From: Candidatus Bipolaricaulota bacterium
GTDB taxonomy: Bacteria; Bipolaricaulota; Bipolaricaulia; Bipolaricaulales; Bipolaricaulaceae
Length of the DNA: 18,964 bases
Assembly: GCA_021159405.1 (NCBI GenBank)
Contig: JAGGRX010000050.1
Coordinates: forward strand, 1-18,964
Direction of reading: 5' to 3'
Part shown: positions 7,005 through 14,828 of the stretch, piece by piece
How positions within the stretch are numbered: the first letter of the stretch is position 1
How the letters are laid out: each line of letters starts with the position of its first letter
Notes under the pieces: model-generated
The model's input: only the letters and a program-made list of their open reading frames with translations
Database searches by the model: none
What the model was told of the DNA's origin: nothing
Position numbers and translations under genes: made by a program

Positions 7005-8230
7005 ATCTGTGCTCCCAAACGCCTTAGCTTGGCCACAAGTCCTTCGTAACCCCGATAAATGTGATCTGTGCCCTCCACCTCGGTGGTTCCCCTGGCGGCA
7101 AGGCCTGCAAGCACCAAGGCAGCACCAGCTCGGATATCCGAGGCCGCAGTCCGGGTTCCGGTCAGTCCCTCCACCCCCCGGATCAACAGGCTAGCCCCTT
7201 GACGCCGGATGGAAGCCCCCATTCTCAAAAGCTCTCCTACATGCCCGAACCGGTCCTCGAACACGGTCTCCGTCACCAGCGATTCACCTTTGGCCAGGGA
7301 AAGGAAACTCACCATGGGGGGCTGAAGGTCCGTGGGAAAGCCGGGGTAGGGCCGGGTCTCAACCCCCACCCCTTGAGGGTCTCTCCTCACGGCAACGCTC
7401 ACCCAATCCTCTCCGCAGCTCACTTCCACCCCTGCTTCCTCCAATTTTACGAGCAAGGCGGCCAGATGCTCGGGGATGACCCCCTCAACCCGCACCTCCC
7501 CTTTCGTGATCGCCCCGGCAAGGAGGAAGGTACCGGCCTCGATGCGATCCGGGATGATGGCATGTCTTGCCCCGGAAAGCGCCCCTGCGCCCTGCACCAC
7601 CACCCGATCATCCGCCCATCTTACACGAGCCCCGAGGGCGGAAAGGAGCCTGCTCAAATCCACGACCTCCGGTTCTCTGGCCGGGTTGAGGACGGCCGTT
7701 TCGCCGGCGGCGAGAGCGCCGGCAAGGAGCAACTGCTCCGTCGCTCCCACCGAGGGGTAATCGAGGTATACCGTACGGCCTTGAAGCTTGGGGGCGCGGG
7801 CATACACCCACCCCTCCCGGACTTCAAGTTCGGCCCCGAGGGCGGAGAGGCCCTTAAGGTGGAGGTCCACCGGGCGGGTGCCGATGGCACAGCCCCCGGG
7901 GAGGGGCACCTGTGCCTGCCCCAGGCGCGCAAGGAGCGGCCCCAGCACGAGGAAAGAGGCACGCATGCGCCTCACCAGTTCCTCGGGAGCCCGGGGAGAA
8001 AGGGGGCCGGGCTCGCGGATCGAAAGCCGTCCCCCCTCCCAAACCACCTCCTTGCCCAGCGCCCGCACAAGTTCCACTGCGGTTTCCACGTCCCTCAAAC
8101 AGGGGACGTTCAAAAGCTCAACGGGCTCAGGAGTCAACAGGGAGGCGAAGATGGCCGGCAAGGCGGCGTTCTTGGCCCCAGCGGCCCGAACGCTGCCGGA
8201 CAAGGGTTGGCCGCCTTGGATGACGATCAT
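6974..8230 (-). CDS. murA: UDP-N-acetylglucosamine 1-carboxyvinyltransferase
   Basis: The 418-residue product transfers enolpyruvate from PEP to UDP-GlcNAc, the first committed step of peptidoglycan synthesis in the cytoplasm (EC 2.5.1.7). The N-terminus has GAKNAALP with Lys20-Asn21 of the substrate site. The catalytic Cys114 lies in PLPGGCAIGTRPVDLHL, so the enzyme should be fosfomycin-sensitive in principle. The catalytic-loop Asp is in YPGFPTDLQPP, and the C-terminus DHIYRGYEGLVAKLRRLGA is typical. The ATG at 8230 overlaps the upstream peptidase gene by 4 bases, with little Shine-Dalgarno of its own, suggesting translational coupling. Next to a LysM-M23 peptidase it forms a small cell-wall module. 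Confidence 0.97.
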   Translation of the reverse strand: MIVIQGGQPLSGSVRAAGAKNAALPAIFASLLTPEPVELLNVPCLRDVETAVELVRALGKEVVWEGGRLSIREPGPLSPRAPEELVRRMRASFLVLGPLLARLGQAQVPLPGGCAIGTRPVDLHLKGLSALGAELEVREGWVYARAPKLQGRTVYLDYPSVGATEQLLLAGALAAGETAVLNPAREPEVVDLSRLLSALGARVRWADDRVVVQGAGALSGARHAIIPDRIEAGTFLLAGAITKGEVRVEGVIPEHLAALLVKLEEAGVEVSCGEDWVSVAVRRDPQGVGVETRPYPGFPTDLQPPMVSFLSLAKGESLVTETVFEDRFGHVGELLRMGASIRRQGASLLIRGVEGLTGTRTAASDIRAGAALVLAGLAARGTTEVEGTDHIYRGYEGLVAKLRRLGAQIWEEKGNTCP

Positions 8231-9072
8231 GGAAGAAGCGGCAGGGGGTTGATCGCTTCTCCGAACTTTCGAATCTCGAAATGCAGGTGGGGTCCTGTGG
8301 AAAGCCCCGTGTTCCCCGACAGGGCGATCACCTGCCCCACCTCCACGAACTGACCCACATGCACGAGGATCCGGGAGAGATGCCCATAGTAAGTCGAGTA
8401 CCCATCCCCGTGATCGATGATCACGAGGAGGCCATAGCCCCCACGGGTCCCAGCCCAGGTCACCGTCCCCGGGGCGGCCGCATGCACCTCGGTGCCTTCT
8501 GGCACGGCGATGTCCACCCCGGTATGGAAGTCCGGGGTGCCGTAGATGGGGTGGGTGCGGGGACCGAAGAGGGAGGTGAGCCGCCCCCGCAGGGGCCAGA
8601 TGAACCGCGTCCCTCCTTCTCCCCCCAGCTCCAGCACCGCCGCTTGGGGTACGGTACGGGGCTCCGGGATGAACAGCCGCTGCCCGGGGAGGGGCTCCCC
8701 GGAAAGCCCGTTGGCCTTGCGGATCACCTCCTGGCTCACCCCGTAGGTGGCGGCGAGATCGGCCAGGGTCTGGCCAGCCCGAACTGTGTGGAGCACCCCG
8801 CCCTGAGGGAGGACGAGCTCCTGCCCCGGGTGAAGGACCGAAGGGGCCGAAAGCCCGTTGCTCGCCACAAGGTAAGAAAGCGGGATTCCATATCTATCCG
8901 CTACTGCGGCGAGCGTGTCCCCAGGCTTGACCACATAGGTGCGGAAGTTGCCGCCCGGCGTGGGCGGGAAGGACAGCGGCCCCCCCAGGTCCTCCTGGGG
9001 AAGGAAGGGGAGGAGGAGCAAGGGGAGAAAAAACAGGCCAAACAACACCGCCAGGGCAGCGTCCTTACTCAC
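8227..9072 (-). CDS. LysM-containing M23 (LytM-type) metallopeptidase, exported
   Basis: A 281-residue murein hydrolase or divisome/cell-wall factor. Residues 7-24 form a hydrophobic signal or anchor helix. Two LysM peptidoglycan-binding repeats follow (about 45-89, starting TYVVKPGDTL, and about 94-136, starting LHTVRAGQTL). The C-terminal M23 domain retains the zinc and catalytic residues: HTGVD (H183, D187), GHLS (H231) and HLHFE (H262, H264). Unlike EnvC-type activators, it therefore looks enzymatically active as an endopeptidase on peptide cross-bridges. The start is GTG at 9072, which overlaps the rho stop by 8 bases. It probably acts in the periplasm. The substrate bond is inferred. 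Confidence 0.95.
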   Translation of the reverse strand: MSKDAALAVLFGLFFLPLLLLPFLPQEDLGGPLSFPPTPGGNFRTYVVKPGDTLAAVADRYGIPLSYLVASNGLSAPSVLHPGQELVLPQGGVLHTVRAGQTLADLAATYGVSQEVIRKANGLSGEPLPGQRLFIPEPRTVPQAAVLELGGEGGTRFIWPLRGRLTSLFGPRTHPIYGTPDFHTGVDIAVPEGTEVHAAAPGTVTWAGTRGGYGLLVIIDHGDGYSTYYGHLSRILVHVGQFVEVGQVIALSGNTGLSTGPHLHFEIRKFGEAINPLPLLP

Positions 9073-10312
9073 TGTTCATCAGCTCCAGGAACTGTTTGTT
9101 GGTGCTCGTCTGCTCCATCTTCTCCTTGATGAACATCAGCGCGGCCCCGGGATCATCCATCTCGGAGATCAGCTTACGCAGGATCCATACCCGGCGAAGG
9201 ACATCTGGGGCAAGCAGGAGTTCCTCTTTTCTGGTGCCGGACTGGAGGAGATCGATGGCCGGGAACACGCGCCGGTTGGCCAGGTCCCGGTTCAGCACCA
9301 GCTCCATATTGCCCGTCCCCTTAAACTCCTCGAACACCACTTGATCGAGCCGTGAGCCCGTATCGATAAGGGCGGTGGCGATGATGGTGAGGGACCCTCC
9401 CTCCTCGATGTTCCGCGCTGCACCGAAAAACTCTTTCGGCTTGTACAGGGCCGTGGGGTCGATCCCGCCGGAGAGGAGCTTGCCGGAGGGGGAAACCGAC
9501 AGGTTATAGGCCCGGGCGAGGCGGGTGAGGGAGTCCATGAGGATCACCACGTCGTAACCGCACTCCACCAGCCTTTTGGCCTCCGAGGTCACGAGCTCCG
9601 CCACCCGGGTGTGGTGATGGGGCTCCATGTCGAAGGTGGCCGCCACCACCTCGGCATGCCGCACCGAGCGGCGGAAGTCAGTGACCTCCTCCGGGCGCTC
9701 GTCCACAAGCAGGATCAGGAGCCGCACCTCGGGGTAGTTCTCCTCGATGCCAGCGGCGATGTGCTTGAGCAGGGTGGTCTTTCCGGCCTTGGGCGGGGAC
9801 ACGATCAGCCCCCGCTGGCCCTTCCCGATGGGGGCGAATAGGTCGATCATCCGGGTGGATAACTCCTCCGGATCGTGCTCGAGGATGAACTGCTCATCCG
9901 GGTGCAGGGGGGTGAGCTGCTGGAAATCGACGCGGCGCCGTACCTGCTCGGGATCGAGGTCGTTCACCGCCTCCACCCGAAGCAGGGCGAAGTAACGCTC
10001 GTCGTTCTTGGGAGGACGGACAAGCCCCCGCACGATGTCCCCGTCCTTTAAGTTAAACCGCTTGATCTGGGAGGGGGAGACGTAGACGTCGTGCCGGGAG
10101 GGCAGGCAGGTTTTGCCCCGCAGAAAGCCGTAGCCGTCGGGCATGGTTTCAAGCACGCCCTCCGCCACAAGCTCCTGCTTCTCCGCCAAGGACCGCATGA
10201 TCGCAAGCTGAAGCTCGTGGGGAGCCAGATCCCCGGCGCCGTCCAGGCCGAGTTCCTCGGCAAGCCTTTGGAGCCCCTCCAACTCCATGTTCAGCACTTC
10301 TTGCATCTCCAT
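9065..10312 (-). CDS. rho: Transcription termination factor Rho
   Basis: The product is the hexameric RNA-dependent ATPase that terminates untranslated transcripts. With the start chosen here it has 415 residues, a normal length without insertions. A Rho_N helical segment (about 12-46) precedes the cold-shock RNA-binding domain (about 50-120, with DGYGFLRG and FNLKDGDIVRG). The RecA-like core has the P-loop PPKAGKTT (173-180), ILLVDERPEEV, and LNRDLANRRVFPAID near the C-terminus. ATG at 10312 is preferred over upstream ATGs because GAGGTG (10319-10324) sits six bases before it. The longer frame back to 10357 lacks such a site and overlaps the preceding gene. Rho lies in the middle of an unrelated gene run. 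Confidence 0.97.
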   Translation of the reverse strand: MEMQEVLNMELEGLQRLAEELGLDGAGDLAPHELQLAIMRSLAEKQELVAEGVLETMPDGYGFLRGKTCLPSRHDVYVSPSQIKRFNLKDGDIVRGLVRPPKNDERYFALLRVEAVNDLDPEQVRRRVDFQQLTPLHPDEQFILEHDPEELSTRMIDLFAPIGKGQRGLIVSPPKAGKTTLLKHIAAGIEENYPEVRLLILLVDERPEEVTDFRRSVRHAEVVAATFDMEPHHHTRVAELVTSEAKRLVECGYDVVILMDSLTRLARAYNLSVSPSGKLLSGGIDPTALYKPKEFFGAARNIEEGGSLTIIATALIDTGSRLDQVVFEEFKGTGNMELVLNRDLANRRVFPAIDLLQSGTRKEELLLAPDVLRRVWILRKLISEMDDPGAALMFIKEKMEQTSTNKQFLELMNSE

Positions 10313-10322
10313 CACCATCACC

Positions 10323-11297
10323 TCACTGGTAAAAACCTTGGGCGGCGAGCACCCCAAGCCCCCCTAGGTAACCCAAGAAAAGCAAAAGGGAGGCCGGCTC
10401 CGGACCCCTCCAGCCCTTTCCGGCCTTGACCTCTAGGGCCGCCACCGCCAGGGCGGTAAGCCCGATCCCCCAGGCGGCCACGAGCACGAGCGGCCAGGCG
10501 TCGGCCCCCAGTGCCCCCAAGATGGGGCGTCCGAACACAAGGTCAGCGAAGAATATCGTCACAACGTTGAACAGGTTAGAACCGAAGATGTCCCCGGCCA
10601 GGAGGTCGAACGCCCGCAGACGCAATGCCCCGATGGAAGCCGCCACCTCGGGAAGCGAGGTGGCCAATGCCACCAGGATGGCCCCTACTACAGACTGCGC
10701 AATTCCGGTCCCCTCGGAGATCGTCTTAGCGGCATGGGTCAAGGCCACCCCGGCCACCACGATCACCCCCGCGGACAGGACGGCCAGGGCTGGAGCCCAG
10801 CCGAGCGTAAGGCCCGGCTCCGGCGGCACCCCCTTCTCCACCCGGAACTGGGCGTATACCGCCAAAAGGTAGAAGAGGAGTATGAGGAGGGAGATGAGGG
10901 AAATGCGCCCCAGCGCCGGCCCCCCGCCCACGGCGATGGCCGCCAAAACGAGGGCCGTAAGGAGCACGGAGCCGCTCGCGGAAAGGATGTGGGTGAAAGA
11001 GAGGTGAGCGAAAAACGCGGTGCCAGAGAACATCCCCATCAGCCCCAGGATGCCGAGGTTGAACGCGTTGGAGCCCAGGGCATTGCCCACGGCGATCCCC
11101 GGGGCGTCGATCCCTCCCCCGGTCATGGTGGCCACAAGCTCGGGAAGGGACGTCACCACCGCCACCAGGAGAAAGCCGATCCAACCCTGGGAAAGGCCGG
11201 TGACCCGGGCTATACGATCAGCGGAGCGGACGAGGAGCTGGCCCGCCAAAAGGATGGCAATGGCCGAGGCCGAGAAGACCAGCCATGCCCCGGTCAC
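10323..11297 (-). CDS. Na+/Ca2+ exchanger-type (CaCA family) transporter
   Basis: A 324-residue polytopic membrane protein of the CaCA superfamily, which exchanges Ca2+ for Na+, H+ or K+. The two inverted alpha repeats are clear: alpha-1 at about 41-82 (VVTSLPELVA then GNALGSNAFNLG) and alpha-2 at about 205-245 (LATSLPEVAA then GDIFGSNLFNV). Both keep the ion-binding Glu (E53, E216) and the Asn-containing GSN turns. About ten hydrophobic segments are present. The start is GTG at 11297, overlapping the rpiB stop (GTGA) with a GGAAGGGGG Shine-Dalgarno just before. Whether the counter-ion is Na+ or H+ cannot be read from the sequence. Confidence 0.92.
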   Translation of the reverse strand: MTGAWLVFSASAIAILLAGQLLVRSADRIARVTGLSQGWIGFLLVAVVTSLPELVATMTGGGIDAPGIAVGNALGSNAFNLGILGLMGMFSGTAFFAHLSFTHILSASGSVLLTALVLAAIAVGGGPALGRISLISLLILLFYLLAVYAQFRVEKGVPPEPGLTLGWAPALAVLSAGVIVVAGVALTHAAKTISEGTGIAQSVVGAILVALATSLPEVAASIGALRLRAFDLLAGDIFGSNLFNVVTIFFADLVFGRPILGALGADAWPLVLVAAWGIGLTALAVAALEVKAGKGWRGPEPASLLLFLGYLGGLGVLAAQGFYQ

Positions 11298-11731
11298 ACC
11301 CCGCCCCCTTCCTCGATCATGCGCAGCCTCCTGGCATGCCTTCCACCCTCGAACTTCGTGTTAAGGAAGACCTTCAGGATCTCCAACGCCTGCCCCGGCC
11401 CCAGCACTCGCCCCCCAAGGCACAGCACGTTGGCGTCGTTGTCGGCCCGAGCCATACGGGCCATGTACTCACTGGTACACACCGCCGGACGCACACCGGG
11501 CACGCGGGAGGCCGCCAGGGCCATCCCGATCCCGGTCCCGCAGATGAGCACCCCGAAGTCGGCCTCCCCGCTTGCCACCAGGCGCGCCACCTTAAACGCG
11601 TAAATCGGATAATCCGTGGATCCCTCACTGTGGGTGCCCACATCCACCACCTCGTGCCCGGAAAGCCCCTCCGCAAGCAAGGCCCGCTTCAAGGGCAGTC
11701 CGGCGTGGTCCGAACCGATCGCGATCTTCAT
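11294..11731 (-). CDS. rpiB: RpiB/LacA/LacB-family sugar-phosphate isomerase
   Basis: The 145-residue product resembles ribose-5-phosphate isomerase B, which interconverts ribose 5-phosphate and ribulose 5-phosphate in the pentose phosphate pathway. It shows SDHAG (7-11), DVGTHS (30-35), the active-site block CGTGIGMALAASRVPGVR with catalytic Cys64, and NDANVLCLGGRV (98-109). One key position differs. The His that precedes NDANV in E. coli RpiB (H99, ring opening and phosphate contact) is Asp97 here (ARADNDANV). The enzyme may therefore prefer another sugar phosphate or use another residue. It lies six bases after the glycosyltransferase gene, and the ATG at 11731 has GAGGA upstream. Confidence 0.88.
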   Translation of the reverse strand: MKIAIGSDHAGLPLKRALLAEGLSGHEVVDVGTHSEGSTDYPIYAFKVARLVASGEADFGVLICGTGIGMALAASRVPGVRPAVCTSEYMARMARADNDANVLCLGGRVLGPGQALEILKVFLNTKFEGGRHARRLRMIEEGGGV

Positions 11732-11737
11732 GTGAGG

Positions 11738-12373
11738 CTAGATCCTCTTCACCAAAGAGCGAAGGATGTCCCAGTACATGGCGAGCCTGTCCGCCAGCCC
11801 GGTGGCAAGCCCCCGCTTCTCCTCCTTGCGCACGTGGCTTACCCCCTCCAGCTTTACCTTCTTGTGCCTCCAGCCCTCTTTGAACGCGAGCTTGGTAAGC
11901 GCGGCCTCAACGCCGAACTCCATTTCCTCAACCGCCCCCCGTATCCTTTCCCATACCTTACGGGACAGGACACGCTGCCCTGAGAGGAACGGAGAGACGC
12001 GCATGGAAAAGTCGGTACCGGCCCGACCCTCCCGGAACACCCCGATGACGATCTCCGCATCCCCTTCCCGGTACGCGGAAAGCAGCTTCTCTATGTGCTC
12101 AGGCCGGAGGCCAACCAGATCCGCATCGAGGAACAAAAGCACATCGCCCTCCGCCACCCGCACGCCCGCATCCAAGGCAGCAGCCTTCCCCCGGTTCTCC
12201 GGAAGCCGCACTAGCTTGACCCCAAAACGGCGTGCGACCTCCGCCGTTGCATCCGTGGATCCGTCATCCACCACTATGATCTCGTCAACAGATTTGGCGG
12301 CACGCAAGGGGGCGAGCACAGCACCGATCCTTTCGGCTTCGTTGTACGCTGGAATTACAGCTGAAACTTTCAT
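11738..12373 (-). CDS. Family 2 glycosyltransferase (GT-A fold)
   Basis: A 211-residue soluble GT2 enzyme with no transmembrane segment. It has the N-terminal nucleotide-sugar fold start VSAVIPAYNEAERI, VVDDGSTD (34-41), NRGKAAALDAG (60-70) and the metal-binding DAD (83-85). The small size and a conserved VEEMEFGVEAAL helix (about 149-160) resemble GT2 proteins related to glucosyl-3-phosphoglycerate synthase, but the acceptor cannot be told. It is the first gene of the eight-gene minus-strand run, 24 bases downstream of a predicted transcription start. No clear Shine-Dalgarno precedes the ATG at 12373. Confidence 0.9.
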   Translation of the reverse strand: MKVSAVIPAYNEAERIGAVLAPLRAAKSVDEIIVVDDGSTDATAEVARRFGVKLVRLPENRGKAAALDAGVRVAEGDVLLFLDADLVGLRPEHIEKLLSAYREGDAEIVIGVFREGRAGTDFSMRVSPFLSGQRVLSRKVWERIRGAVEEMEFGVEAALTKLAFKEGWRHKKVKLEGVSHVRKEEKRGLATGLADRLAMYWDILRSLVKRI

Positions 12374-12403
12374 GGGAATGGCACGCGGTCTTAGCGTAAA
12401 TGC

Positions 12404-12432
12404 AGTATAGCACGAAACGGAAGAGAAATCAA
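12404..12432 (-). promoter_or_regulatory. Sigma70-type promoter for the glycosyltransferase-to-mscS gene run
   Basis: TTGATT (-35, 12427-12432) and TATACT (-10, 12404-12409) are separated by exactly 17 bases on the minus strand, matching consensus at 4/6 and 5/6 positions. Transcription would begin near 12397, giving a 24-nt leader. It is the best promoter in the window and lies at the head of eight closely packed genes that run to 4591. Confidence 0.7.
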
Positions 12433-12447
12433 CCTAGATCTTGGGAG

Positions 12448-12461
12448 CTCCAGCGCTGGAG
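12448..12461. repeat. 14-bp perfect palindrome after dinG
   Basis: CTCCAGCGCTGGAG lies four bases after the dinG-like stop and about 15 bases upstream of the -35 box of the next promoter. It could act as a short stem-loop at the end of the dinG transcript or as an operator. It lacks a T tract, so a simple intrinsic terminator is not supported. Confidence 0.45.
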
Positions 12462-12465
12462 GAGA

Positions 12466-14397
12466 CTAGCTGAAAAGCCTGCGCAGGGCAGAGGAAAGGG
12501 CCTCAGGGCCGGGGACCACCTCGGCCCGCACAGGGAGCTCGGAGAGGAACCGCTCCCCATAGGGGCGCAAGGCTGCCCGCACATCGGTGATCACGATGGC
12601 GCCCCGGTCCTGTGGGGTACGCACCAGCCTACCCACCCCCTGCCTGAGCTTGAGCACGGCCCGGGGCAGGAAAAGGAGCCAAAACGGGTCCTCCCCTCGG
12701 GCCGCCATGCGGGCTGCCTCGGCCTGGGCCACAGGATCGGTGGGAACCGGGAAGGGAAGGCGCGTGATGAACAGCAGCTCAAGCTCCTCCCCAGGGAGGT
12801 CAACCCCTTCCCACAGGGTATCCAGCCCGAGGAGCACCACCGGGGGCGGATGGTTGCGGAACGCGGAGAGGAGCTGCTCCCTTTCCCCGTCCACCCCCTG
12901 AGCTAACACTGGGACGCCGGTCAGGCGGGCGCGGGTGGCAAGGAGGAGCCTTCTTGACGTGAACAGGGCCAGGGCCCGACGCGGAACCGCCTTTAGGGCG
13001 CTTCTCAACAGGCAGGCCAAGGCCTCCGGATAGGCACCGTCGTCCGGATGCGGGAGCCCGGAGAGTACAAACGCTCGCACCCCCTCATAGGAAAAGGGGG
13101 AAGTCCAGCGGCGGAAGTCCAAGCGCTCCTCCGGAATCCCCAGCTCCCGGACCAAGTGCCGGGCATCCTTTCCCACGGCCAAGGTGGCGGAGGTCAAAAC
13201 GGCCGCCCGGAGCCTGGGCCACAGGGTGTCCCTCACCAAGGGCGCCAGTTCCACGGGGCTCGCATGCAAGGCGGGAAGGCCGCCCCCTCGTCCATACCAG
13301 TAAACGTAATCGTCCCCCTCCGGCCAGAGCAGGGCCCTTATCAGCTCGGCAAGGCGGCCGGCTTCAAGGGAAATGGCCTTCGCCCTCTCCCGTTCCTCCT
13401 CGGGAAGCCCCTCGGCCAGCCTTCCCAGGGCCTGGGCAAGCCCAGAAAGGGAAGAGATCAAAGCATCCCCAAGTGCGTGAACGTCCTTTAAAACACCCGC
13501 GTCGTAGCGCACAGGCCCCTCCGGGATGAGGCGCTCAAGGGCCGCCCACAGCTCCCTGTGTGAGGAAGCAACTCGCTTCCAAAGGCTGGCAAGTTCTCCC
13601 GGGGATTTTTCCCACTGGGGAAGCAGCCCTTCCCTGCCCCGCCGCAGCTCCCGCAGCAGCCGGGGCACGGAAAGAGGGGTGAGCTCGAGGCTAAAGGCGT
13701 CGCGCAGCGCCTCGGGAAGGCCATGGGCCTCGTCCACCACCAGGTACTCGTAGTCGCCGAGCACCTTGCCCCCCAAAGCCAGATCAGCCGCAAGCAGCGC
13801 ATGGTTCACCACCACCAAAGCCGCCCGGCGCGCCCGCTCCCTGGCCTGGCGTGAGGGGCACCTCTGGAAGAATGGACAGGCCGGCCCGCCGCAGCGAAAG
13901 GGAACGTCCCGCACCTCTGAAAGCAGCCTCCTTCCCTCCGGATGGCGCCATAGGGCCGCAAGCTCGTCCAGCTCACCGGTGCGGGTGCGCTCGGCCCAGG
14001 AAATGAGCTCCCCTAAAAGCGAATCCGGATAGAGCCTGAGCCTTGCCTCCTCAAGCCGGCGGAGACAAAGGTAGTTCTCCCTCCCCTTCAGCAAAGCCAC
14101 GGGAAGGGAAAGGGAGAGCTCCCTCAGGAGGAAGGGGAGGTCGTGTTGCCAGAGCTGCTCTTGCAGGGCCCGGGTGCGGGTGGCCACCACCGCCCTTTCA
14201 CCCTTGCCAAGGCTGAGCAAAAGCGGCACCAGGTACCCGAACGTCTTTCCGGTTCCCGGGCCTGCCTCAAGCAAGGCGATCCGGCCCTCTTCCAGGGTGG
14301 AGGAGACGGCTTGGGCGTAGGCCCTCTGCTGGGGCCGGTGGGAAAAGGCCGGGGAGCGCTCGAGACGCCCAAACGCCGCTTCCAGGCGCCGCCTCAC
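12466..14397 (-). CDS. DinG-like superfamily 2 Fe-S DNA helicase
   Basis: A 643-residue XPD/DinG-family helicase, expected to unwind DNA 5' to 3' during repair or at R-loops. It has a Q-like motif near RPQQRAYAQA, Walker A EAGPGTGKT (44-52), DEAH (222-225), SAT (403-405) and motif VI RQGVGRLVR (585-593). Four cysteines between motifs I and II (C111, C169, C174, C180; YLC, FRCGGPACPFFQRC) match the Fe-S cluster ligands of the family. It lacks the N-terminal exonuclease domain found in Firmicutes DinG. The start is GTG at 14397, overlapping the CBS gene stop (GTGA). It is the last gene of the miaB run. Confidence 0.93.
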   Translation of the reverse strand: MRRRLEAAFGRLERSPAFSHRPQQRAYAQAVSSTLEEGRIALLEAGPGTGKTFGYLVPLLLSLGKGERAVVATRTRALQEQLWQHDLPFLLRELSLSLPVALLKGRENYLCLRRLEEARLRLYPDSLLGELISWAERTRTGELDELAALWRHPEGRRLLSEVRDVPFRCGGPACPFFQRCPSRQARERARRAALVVVNHALLAADLALGGKVLGDYEYLVVDEAHGLPEALRDAFSLELTPLSVPRLLRELRRGREGLLPQWEKSPGELASLWKRVASSHRELWAALERLIPEGPVRYDAGVLKDVHALGDALISSLSGLAQALGRLAEGLPEEERERAKAISLEAGRLAELIRALLWPEGDDYVYWYGRGGGLPALHASPVELAPLVRDTLWPRLRAAVLTSATLAVGKDARHLVRELGIPEERLDFRRWTSPFSYEGVRAFVLSGLPHPDDGAYPEALACLLRSALKAVPRRALALFTSRRLLLATRARLTGVPVLAQGVDGEREQLLSAFRNHPPPVVLLGLDTLWEGVDLPGEELELLFITRLPFPVPTDPVAQAEAARMAARGEDPFWLLFLPRAVLKLRQGVGRLVRTPQDRGAIVITDVRAALRPYGERFLSELPVRAEVVPGPEALSSALRRLFS

Positions 14398-14828
14398 ACC
14401 AAACGGTACAAAAGGTCGATCCTTCGGATCACGCCCACGAGGTGCCCTTCCTCATCCACCACCGGCAGCTGCTTAAGCTCGTTCCGGAGCAGGGTGTCGG
14501 CGATCTGGAGGTCCTCGTCCTCCGGACGCACCGAGATGACTTGCGAATGCATGTACTTGGAAACGGGCTCGCTTGCCATCTCCTTGAGGCGCTGGGAAAG
14601 CTGGTTTAAGCTGGGCAAGAAGGATGCGGAGTGCAACATCTCCAGGTACCCAGGGAGGGCAGCGCGGATGAGATCCCGCTCCGAGATGATCCCCACCAGC
14701 ACCCCCTCCTCATCCACCACGGGCAAGGAAGCCAGACCGGACTGCTCCATGAGATGGATAACCTCTGCAATTGGGGTATCGACTTCCACCGAGCTCAAAT
14801 CCCGCCGCATGATCTCGTGTGCCTTCAT
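14394..14828 (-). CDS. Tandem CBS-domain protein
   Basis: A 144-residue protein made almost wholly of two CBS motifs (about 1-60 and 85-144), which form a Bateman module that usually binds adenine nucleotides or SAM. Typical turns are seen: LPVVDEEGVLVGIISERDLI and LPVVDEEGHLVGVIRRIDLL. A 25-residue helical linker (SLNQLSQRLKEMA) separates them. The ATG at 14828 is chosen because it overlaps the pfkB-family stop by 4 bases and follows AAGGAGGGGGG. A longer reading frame upstream is just the shadow of the kinase gene. Coupling to the kinase suggests a regulatory or sensor subunit for it or a neighbour, but this is inference. Confidence 0.92.
   Translation of the reverse strand: MKAHEIMRRDLSSVEVDTPIAEVIHLMEQSGLASLPVVDEEGVLVGIISERDLIRAALPGYLEMLHSASFLPSLNQLSQRLKEMASEPVSKYMHSQVISVRPEDEDLQIADTLLRNELKQLPVVDEEGHLVGVIRRIDLLYRLV

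Noticed and set aside
6066..7049. A 327-codon open frame on the plus strand opposite hflX
   Set aside because: It is antisense to an intact HflX and its translation has no recognisable domain.
7061..8353. A 430-codon open frame on the plus strand opposite murA
   Set aside because: It lies wholly over murA and the 3' end of the M23 peptidase gene, which have complete catalytic motifs. Its translation is low-complexity and matches no family; it is a GC-rich antisense shadow.
8281..9129. Open frame on the plus strand opposite the M23 peptidase gene
   Set aside because: The minus strand encodes two LysM domains and an intact M23 domain, and the plus-strand product looks random.
10313..10357. 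Longer Rho N-terminus starting at 10357
   Set aside because: It overlaps the transporter gene end and has no good ribosome binding site, whereas ATG 10312 has GAGGTG six bases upstream.
10734..11603. Open frame on the plus strand opposite the CaCA transporter and rpiB
   Set aside because: It is a shadow of well-supported genes, rich in Gly/Arg/Pro as expected from antisense GC-rich DNA.
12448..12461. CTCCAGCGCTGGAG as an intrinsic terminator for the dinG run
   Set aside because: It has no T tract and the palindrome leaves only a 5-bp stem once a loop is allowed, so I list it only as a palindrome.
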